The notes under the pieces are model-generated. The model made no database searches. It had not been told where the DNA came from and saw only the letters and a list, made by a program, of their open reading frames with translations. A program made the translations under genes and the position numbers. Below, piece after piece: positions 58,466 through 64,000 of a stretch of DNA of 64,000 nucleotides (positions are counted from its first letter, which is position 1; the number at the start of each line of letters is the position of its first letter). The DNA comes from Streptomyces sp. P3 (GTDB taxonomy: Bacteria; Actinomycetota; Actinomycetes; Streptomycetales; Streptomycetaceae), in assembly GCA_016893485.2 (NCBI GenBank), contig JAFEKX020000001.1:6651501-6715500 (forward strand), in the 5' to 3' direction.

Positions 58466-59506
58466 TCAGCTTCGGGTGGCCACCGACGACAGCACCGACG
58501 CCGATTTCGCCGACCAGTCCGAGGTGATCACGCTCGCGTGGTCCGCCGCGAGGAGGGCCAGTTTGGCGGCAACTTCGGTATCCGTGGGGGCTGTTGAAGA
58601 GATCGCCGGGGCCACCGCGTACGCGTCCGTCATGATCAGGATGTAGTGGTTCGTGGAGTAGAACGACGTGTCGTAGCCGTTGTTGACGTACGTCGCCGCG
58701 TCACCGTCGAAGAACACGAACCACGGCCGGATCGAGGTGTCCGAGGTCCAGCGGGCCGCCCTGGGATCGCCGTTGGCCGCGCCGAGCACCGCCGGGAAGG
58801 CCTGCGCCTGGGAGATCGTGCCGGCCGCGTACAGGTCCCGCAGATGGTCGCCGTACTCCTGGTCGGTCCAGTAGTGGTCGAAGGGGTTGGCCTGCTCGAC
58901 CGTACCGGGAATCAGTTCGAAGATGAACTTGCCCTTGAGGGCGTCCCGCAAGGGCCACGCGTTGGCCTGGGCCGCCGCGTCGAGCGTGGAGTACGAGGAG
59001 CCCAGCAGGTCGGACGGCTTGTAGACGCTGTTGCCGAGCTTCCGCGAGACGAGGGTGTCGAAGGCGGTCGGGCCGAGGCCGATGGTCTGGTTGAAGCCGA
59101 CCTTCATCTCCACCTTGATGATGATCGGCGCGTGGTCCGGGTGCAGGGTGTTCCAGGCGGCCATGTTGTCCAGGCAGCTGCCGAGGTCCTGGTTGCGGTC
59201 CTTGCTGTACAGGTCGGCCGGGGTGCTCGCGTTCTCGCAGTTGTTGTCGTTGGAGAACAGGTCGCTGTGGCTGACCCGCCACCGCTTGCTCAGACTGTCG
59301 ACGTAGACGTCCAGTTCGAGCAGCGAGGCCCCTGAGTCCAACGCCTGCGCCCAGTACGTGTACTTGTCCTTCTCGTACGCGTTGTGCGTCCCGATCGTCG
59401 TCGTCCCGGAGAACTTCGGCGCCGCCGCATGGGCGTTCCCCGCGGCCCCCGTCACCAGCAGAGCCGTGGCGCCGAGCAGCGCCGCCAGCCGTCTTATCGC
59501 CTTCAT
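58466..59506 (-). CDS. secreted calcium-dependent PI-PLC-like protein
   Basis: Intact, 346 residues from ATG 59506 (AGGGGA 10 bp upstream); an upstream TTG at 59515 is too close to the ribosome site. Signal peptide KAIRRLAALLGATALLVTGA with cleavage near AHA-AAP. The mature part has the phospholipase-like barrel: TTTIGTHNAYEKDKYTYW (first catalytic His), SGASLLELDVYVD (Glu/Asp metal site), WRVSHSDLFSNDNNC (second His), and KGKFIFELIPGT. It probably hydrolyses a phosphodiester outside the cell. In an apparent two-gene unit with the GH25 gene. Confidence 0.87.
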   Translation of the reverse strand: MKAIRRLAALLGATALLVTGAAGNAHAAAPKFSGTTTIGTHNAYEKDKYTYWAQALDSGASLLELDVYVDSLSKRWRVSHSDLFSNDNNCENASTPADLYSKDRNQDLGSCLDNMAAWNTLHPDHAPIIIKVEMKVGFNQTIGLGPTAFDTLVSRKLGNSVYKPSDLLGSSYSTLDAAAQANAWPLRDALKGKFIFELIPGTVEQANPFDHYWTDQEYGDHLRDLYAAGTISQAQAFPAVLGAANGDPRAARWTSDTSIRPWFVFFDGDAATYVNNGYDTSFYSTNHYILIMTDAYAVAPAISSTAPTDTEVAAKLALLAADHASVITSDWSAKSASVLSSVATRS

Positions 59507-59532
59507 GGGTGTCAAGTCCCCTTCGCCGTGGC

Positions 59533-60534
59533 CTAGTTGGCGCGTTGTTGGCGGCAGCAGCGTAGGGCGAAGGGGTTACTGCTCGGTAGAGGTTGGGGGA
59601 ACAACACCTTCCGCCGATCCGGTAAAGGTTGTCCCTGGGGACTCCTCCGTGTGATCCCGGTGTGCTCGGCGACGATCTCGGCGAGTTGCCGGGCGCTCTG
59701 GCGGGCGACTCGGGGCTCCGTGGCCGCGACCCGGGCGTAGGCGGCGACACCGGCGGCCAGGGCCCAGCCCGTGCCGCGCGTCCAGGTCGCGTCGTCCACG
59801 CCGAGGGCGCTGCGGAAGAGCGGGCGGGTCGTGGCCGACAGCAGGGTGTATGCGATGACCAGGTCGCACGCGGGGTCGCCCAGGCCCAGGCCTCCGAAGT
59901 CTATGACGGCGGAGATGCGGCCGTCGGTGGTGAGGAGGTTGCCGGAGTGGAAGTCCCCGTGGCACCACACCGGTTGACGGTCCCAGGGCGGGGCCGCGAG
60001 CGCGTTCTCCCAGATCTCCGTCAGAGTCGCGGTGTCGAACACCCCGTCCACCGCCCTGATCGCCGCCCGGGTGGCGCCGTCGCGTGCGGCCAACGGGGCG
60101 CGGGTCAGCTCGGGGTGAGGTCCGGGGCGTAGGAGGTCGGCGGTTGGGGTGGTCTGCAACGACCGTAGAAAGGACGCGAGTTGACTGGTTGTCAGGTCCG
60201 GGGTGCTGTTCAGGTCGTCGGCCCTTGCCGGGGTTCCGGGGAGCCAGCGGGTGACGGACCAGTGCCATGGGTAGTCGGGGGTCGGGGTGCCGAGGGCCAG
60301 GGGTTCCGGGACGGTGAGGGGGAGGTGCGGGGCGAGGAGGGGGAGCCAGGTGTGTTCCTTGGCGGCCTCGCCGTCTGCCCAGTCGCTGCGGGGGAGCCGT
60401 ACGGACAGGGTGTCGCCGAGCCGGTAGATCACGTGGTCGGAACCGGCCGGTTCGAGGAGTTCCAGGGGCAGCCCGGACCACTGGGGAAACTGCGCGGTGA
60501 GCAGGGCGCGGACGAGCGTGGGGGTGATGGTCAT
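59533..60534 (-). CDS. aminoglycoside phosphotransferase-family kinase-like protein
   Basis: Intact, 333 residues, ATG 60534 with AAAGGGAG upstream. APH fold: SDHVIYRLGDTLSVRLPRSD (N-lobe), WCHGDFHSGNLLTTDG (Brenner loop with catalytic Asp) and AVIDFGGLGLGDPACDLVIA (metal-binding Asp). The end has an unusual Arg/Cys-rich tail (ALRCCRQQRAN), perhaps an extended reading past the natural end. It phosphorylates a small molecule, possibly an antibiotic or a cell metabolite. Convergent with nothing; transcribed in the same direction as the PLC gene 26 bp downstream. Confidence 0.88.
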   Translation of the reverse strand: MTITPTLVRALLTAQFPQWSGLPLELLEPAGSDHVIYRLGDTLSVRLPRSDWADGEAAKEHTWLPLLAPHLPLTVPEPLALGTPTPDYPWHWSVTRWLPGTPARADDLNSTPDLTTSQLASFLRSLQTTPTADLLRPGPHPELTRAPLAARDGATRAAIRAVDGVFDTATLTEIWENALAAPPWDRQPVWCHGDFHSGNLLTTDGRISAVIDFGGLGLGDPACDLVIAYTLLSATTRPLFRSALGVDDATWTRGTGWALAAGVAAYARVAATEPRVARQSARQLAEIVAEHTGITRRSPQGQPLPDRRKVLFPQPLPSSNPFALRCCRQQRAN

Positions 60535-60715
60535 CTCTCCCTTTCGTGGTTCCCTGTCCGTACCCCCTTTCCGGCTCGCCGATCTTGCGCACGGGGATCA
60601 CTCGTCGGCGTAGGACCCGGTGGGGCGGGAACTCGTGCAGGTGTGCGGCGGGATCGACCGGTTGCGGCGGGTGCGGCCCGCCACCGGTGGACGGGCCGCC
60701 GGAAGGAGAAGGTCA

Positions 60716-61071
60716 TGATTCACTCAGCCGATGTCCGCGAATGGCGTGAACGCGACGTCGTGGACCCGGAGTCGCACAAGATCGGTGTGCTCGAGGCCGT
60801 GTATGTGGACACCGCCACCGACGAGCCGGCCATGGCCACGGTGCGGGTCGGACTGCCCACACGACACAGGTTGATCTTCGTCCCGCTCGACGACGCGATC
60901 GTAGGACCGGACTACGTCAAGGTCGGCTACGCCAAGGCGCTCGCGAAGGAAGCCCCTTCGATCGGCACCGACGACGTGCTGCCCGCCGAGCAGGAGGAAG
61001 CGATCTTCAAGCACTACGGCCTCACCTACCGGCCGGGTGCCAACGGCGAGCGGCAACTGGCCCGCCGCTGA
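60716..61071 (+). CDS. PRC-barrel domain protein
   Basis: Intact, 118 residues, ATG 60716 after GGAAGGAGAAGG. Starts MIHSADVREWRERDVVDPES, with a PRC-barrel core (KIGVLEAVYVDTATDEPAMA, TVRVGLPTRHRLIFVPLDD, VGPDYVKVGYAKALAKEAPS) and a short helical tail. PRC-barrel proteins are often stress-related or act in RNA/photosystem assembly; in actinobacteria the job is not known. Followed by a small membrane protein 53 bp later. Confidence 0.85.
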
Positions 61072-61124
61072 CGGTTCCGGACGCCGGGAGGTTTCAACTC
61101 GGCGTTCGGGGCCACCCGTTGAAC

Positions 61125-61412
61125 ATGTCCAGACGCTACGGCGGAAGCCCCGCCGGGACGGTCATCTCCGTCATCGCGGATATCGCGGCACTGATCCTGA
61201 TCCTGTGGATCGTTCTCTATTTGTTCGACGCCAACACCGCGAACAACTCGGTCGACTGGGTCCACGACGCGGCCAACTGGCTCTCCGGCTGGTCGCACGA
61301 CCTGTTCACCATCCACTCGGCGGACTGGCGCACCGTGGTCAACTACGGCCTGCCCGCCCTCGTCTATCTGTTCATCGGCCACGCGGTGGCCACCGGGATC
61401 AACCGGAACTGA
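61125..61412 (+). CDS. small membrane protein
   Basis: Intact, about 95 residues from ATG 61125 (MSRRYGGSPAGTVISVIADI). Two helices: IADIAALILILWIVLYLF and a C-terminal one in YGLPALVYLFIGHAVATGI, with a Trp-rich loop between (DWVHDAANWLSGWSHDLF). I recognise no named family. A TTG two codons upstream is an alternative start. In line with the PRC-barrel gene, so a possible two-gene unit. Confidence 0.75.
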   Translation: MSRRYGGSPAGTVISVIADIAALILILWIVLYLFDANTANNSVDWVHDAANWLSGWSHDLFTIHSADWRTVVNYGLPALVYLFIGHAVATGINRN

Positions 61413-61434
61413 CCGGCGGCCACCGGGTCCGTCC

Positions 61435-62578
61435 CTAGGCCTCGGGGCCGTGGGGGTAGGCGGCCGCACGGTGCTGGAAGGTGAGGATCTTCGGGTTCTG
61501 GACGACTCCGTCCCGGATCTCGATGGCCTTCCGCACCGTGACGTCGTCGTCCCACGCGGCGGGGCCGCTCATGACCTTGCGCAGGTAGGGCAGGAGCGCC
61601 TCGCTGATCTCCCAGGTGGCGGAGTTCCACAGATGGGACGGGCTGTGGTCGACGGCGTAGTAGTGGCAGCCCGGTCCCACGGTGGACATCGGGTCGCCGA
61701 ACCCGCTCGGCCGGGCCCAGCTGAATCCCATGCCCTCGTCGCAGGCCACGTCGATGAAGAAGGTCCCCGGCTGGAAGAGGCCGAGTTCCTCCTCGTTGAC
61801 GAACATCAGCGGCGCGTCGGTGTCCTGGAGGACGCAGTTGACGACGATGTCGAACCCGGCGAGGTACTGCGCGAGCGGTACGGGCCCGAGACCGGTGACG
61901 GCCTCCAGGCGCGTCGGGTCGTCCGCCCGCTCCTGGAAGTGGCCCATCACGACCGACGGCATCGGCGAGGCCACGGCCGCCGCCGCACGCTGCGTGAGCA
62001 CCGTGACGTCGGAGACGCCCATCGCGCCGAGACCCGTGACCGCGCCGCGGGCGGTGGCGCCGAAACTTATGACGACCGCGCGCAGCCGACGGCCGTAGCT
62101 GCCGGTCAGCCCGCCGAGCTGCAGGGCGTGCAGCACCGAGCAGTAGCCGGCCAGCTCGTTGTTCTTGTGGAAGACGTGGACGCTGAAGGCGCCCGTGGAG
62201 GTCCAGTGGTTCATGGCCTCCCAGGCGATCAGGGTCAGCCGGCGGTCGATGCCGAGCTGCGTCGTCTTCTCGTCCTGCACGCAGTGCGGCCAGCCCCACA
62301 GCACCTGGCCCTCGCGCAGTTCCGCGAGGTCGGCGTGCATGGGCTTGGGCAGCAGCATGACGTCGCACTCGGCGACCAGCCGCTCACGCGAGCGGAGGCC
62401 GGCGACGGGGGCGCAACGCGTCGTCGCCGATGCCGAACCGCTCGCCGTACCCCTCTTCGAGGAAGATCCGCTCCCGTAGGTCCGCGTCGATCCGCTCGAG
62501 GTGGCGGGGGTGCAGCGGCAGACGGAACTCGTTCTCCTTGCGGGAGGAGTGGAGTACTCCGAGACTCATCAGACTCAT
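61435..62578 (-). CDS. alanine dehydrogenase / N5-(carboxyethyl)ornithine synthase-like enzyme (one frame break)
   Basis: About 381 residues after repair, ATG 62578. The N-terminal AlaDH/PNT domain reads LGVLHSSRKENEFRLPLHPR, DVMLLPKPMHADLAELREGQ and WGWPHCVQDEKTTQLGIDRR; the C-terminal domain carries VISFGATARGAVTGLGAMGV (nucleotide binding), VVNCVLQDTDAPLMFV and YYAVDHSPSHLWNSATWEIS. A break near 62405 lies between GDDALR and AGLRSRERL. I recall proteins with this sequence annotated as N5-(carboxyethyl)ornithine synthase, which joins pyruvate and ornithine reductively; the reaction is not proven here. Downstream of a reductase and a ketosynthase in one direction. Confidence 0.8.
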
Positions 62579-62721
62579 GTGGGGCGGCTCATTTCCGGCC
62601 GGGCACGAAACGCTCCGGCGTTGCCGTTCCCCGAGGGCGACGCCGAAACGGCTGACGGCGTGCGAGGTGCGCTCGGTAAGGCCCACGGTACTCCAGTCCC
62701 CGGACGGCCGGATTCCGCCGG

Positions 62722-63322
62722 TCAGGCCGCCAGCACTCCGGCCGAACCCACCCCCGCAGCGCCATCCGTTCCACCCGGCGGGCCTGGTCCAGGCCGCCGG
62801 CGTCGGTGTAGGTGTAGGGGTCGGCGCACACAGGGCGAGGAAGGCGCGTTTCGCCTCCGGGGCGTCGGAGATGACGTGGATGGTGGGGACGGACGGGTCG
62901 GGGGCGCCGGTGAACGTCTCCCACCAGACGTTCTTGAAGGCGCCGACCAGCAGGGCCCCGGGGAACGCAGCGGCCAGGTCCGTGCTGCCGCCCGTCGCCC
63001 AGGGGCCCACGAAGTCGACGTGGCCGCCGGTGAACGGGTTGGTGATGTCCACCAGGATCTTTCCGCGCAGCCCGGCGCGCCAGGGGCGGAGCTGCTGCAC
63101 CGCTCCCTGGACGCCGAGCACGGCGGGGATCACGACGGACGACGTCGCTACGACCTCCTCGTAGCCGCCGGTGAGCACTCCCGGCGGTGCCGCCACCCGG
63201 CCGGCGGCCGGTGTGCCCAGGCGTACCTCGTGTCCGGCGCGGGCGAACATCGTCGCGAGTGCCACGGCGATGCCGCCCGTGCCCAGGACGCCGATCGTCG
63301 GCTGCTCCGCCTCCCCGCTCAT
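62722..63322 (-). CDS. nucleotide-binding oxidoreductase, F420/NADP reductase-like (frame breaks; end uncertain)
   Basis: ATG 63322 overlaps the ketosynthase stop (ATGA). Rossmann start EQPTIGVLGTGGIAVALATM, HEVRLGTPAAG, then LVDITNPFTGGHVDFVGPW, LVGAFKNVWWETFTGAPD and DAPEAKRAFLALC, the typical NADP-binding-9 pattern. After a break near 62835 the frame reads DPYTYTDAGGLDQARRVERM. The natural end is unclear: the stop at 62722 requires a further shift, giving about 200 residues as in relatives; the unshifted frame would end at 62589. Redox partner of the neighbouring enzyme or ketosynthase by context. Confidence 0.68.
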
Positions 63323-64000
63323 GACGTCCGCTTCAGGATCAGGCTGACGTTGTGTCCGCCGAAGCCGAAGGAGTTGGCGAGTGCCGCGTCCCAACTGCCC
63401 TGCCGGTTGCAGCCGTTGACCACGTCCAGGTGGATCTGCGGATCGAGGGTGTCGAGGTTGCGGGTGGCCGGGACCACCCCGTGACGGAGCGAGAGCAGGG
63501 CCGACATCGCGCCGAACGCCCCTGACGCGCCCAGCATGTGACCCGTCATCGACTTGGTCGCCGTCACCACCGGATGCTCGCCCAGCGCCTTCGCCACCGC
63601 GTCGGCCTCCGCGAGGTCACCGCCCGGCGTCGAGGTGGCGTGGGCGTGCACATGGCCGATGTCGGACGGCGCCAACTCCGCGTCCCGCAGGGCCCCTTGG
63701 ATCGCGAGGACCTGCCCCTCTGTGTCGGACGCCGAGATGTGCCGGGCACTGGAGGTGACCGCCGCGCCGGCCACCGCGCCGTAGACGCGGGCGCCCCGGG
63801 CGCGGGCGAACTCGGCGCGTTCCAGGACCAGTACGGCCGCGCCCTCGGCGATCACGAACCCGGAGCGGTCCGCGTCGAAGGGCCGGGACACGGCGGCCGG
63901 GTCGCCCTCCTGCCGGGACAGCGCCTTCATCTGCCCGAACGCGGCGACCATCAGCGGATGCAGACTCGCCTCGGTGCCCCCGGCCACCACGACATCCGCG
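63319..64000 (-). CDS. beta-ketoacyl synthase, FabF/KAS II type (N-terminal part outside window)
   Basis: The visible C-terminal 223 residues hold the decarboxylating-condensing machinery: VVVAGGTEASLHPLMVAAF, the first catalytic His in HVHAHATSTPGGDLAEAD, Lys in VTATKSMTGHMLGASGAFGA, and NSFGFGGHNVSLILKRTS at the end. The active-site Cys lies beyond base 64000. The stop overlaps the reductase start. In a cluster with an oxidoreductase and an amino-acid-type dehydrogenase it may belong to a small biosynthetic operon, not to housekeeping fatty-acid synthesis, but this is inference. Confidence 0.88.
   Translation of the reverse strand, partial: ADVVVAGGTEASLHPLMVAAFGQMKALSRQEGDPAAVSRPFDADRSGFVIAEGAAVLVLERAEFARARGARVYGAVAGAAVTSSARHISASDTEGQVLAIQGALRDAELAPSDIGHVHAHATSTPGGDLAEADAVAKALGEHPVVTATKSMTGHMLGASGAFGAMSALLSLRHGVVPATRNLDTLDPQIHLDVVNGCNRQGSWDAALANSFGFGGHNVSLILKRTS

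Noticed and set aside
62589..62721. C-terminal extension of the reductase frame to 62589
   Set aside because: The extra residues are Arg-rich and unlike the family; the earlier stop at 62722 gives the usual length, though it needs another frame repair.

Overview
This is 64 kb of chromosomal DNA from a Streptomyces species or a very close relative. The evidence is very high GC with strong GC3 bias, frequent GTG/TTG starts, AGGAGG-type ribosome sites, one rare TTA (bldA-type) codon, Sec lipoproteins with Ala-rich lipoboxes, a sugar ABC importer with no ATPase of its own, and a two-part GlgE/glycogen locus. From memory, the gene order resembles the S. coelicolor region around SCO5440-SCO5444 (glgB, pep2, treS, glgE, glgP); this was not checked by search.

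Layout: 1-316, end of an XRE-type regulator; 971-4192, carbohydrate ABC importer (two permeases and a lipoprotein) with a DasR-like box upstream; 4271-5560, a decayed nucleosidase/TPR gene divergent from a four-helix membrane protein; 5560-9594, a CitA/DcuS-type two-component system divergent from a DctA-type dicarboxylate carrier; 9781-13746, DUF2127 membrane protein, MerR regulator plus thioredoxin, HelD-like helicase; 13893-23360, the operon glgE-treS-pep2-glgB (transcribed leftward); 23580-28271, secreted subtilisin, glgP and a DUF1990 protein; 28354-32293, two tandem thermolysin-like metalloproteases; 32500-35976 and 38339-42007, two heterodimeric ABC exporters around a hydrolase/aldo-keto reductase pair; 42212-45785, a drug-type ABC-2 transporter with its own two-component system; 45852-48142, glgX; 48294-50959, two L,D-transpeptidases; 51040-57845, enoyl-CoA hydratase, a bldA-type HATPase regulator, deacetylase and beta-propeller lipoproteins, acetyltransferase, MerR regulator, EF-hand protein and an F420/NADP-type reductase; 57874-60534, GH25 muramidase, PLC-like secreted protein and a kinase-like protein; 60716-61412, two small proteins; 61435-64000, a leftward set of beta-ketoacyl synthase, nucleotide-binding oxidoreductase and an alanine-dehydrogenase-like enzyme that continues off the right edge.

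How the genes work together: TreS turns trehalose into maltose, Pep2 phosphorylates it, GlgE polymerises maltose 1-phosphate into alpha-1,4-glucan and GlgB branches it; GlgP and GlgX take the polymer apart. Other themes are envelope work (L,D-transpeptidases, muramidase, deacetylase), secreted proteolysis, and efflux with matched sensing.

Caution for the reader: by my count about 75-80 reading-frame breaks interrupt roughly 30 of about 48 genes, nearly all at G or C runs of 3-7 bases, in genes otherwise fully conserved. I treat these as sequencing/assembly indels, not pseudogenes, and give gene limits as if repaired. Three stretches (4271-4743, 5360-5559, 56860-57005) look like genuine decayed genes. 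The most unusual real feature is a roughly 670-residue disordered, repeat-rich, partly histone-H1-like N-terminal extension on GlgB.
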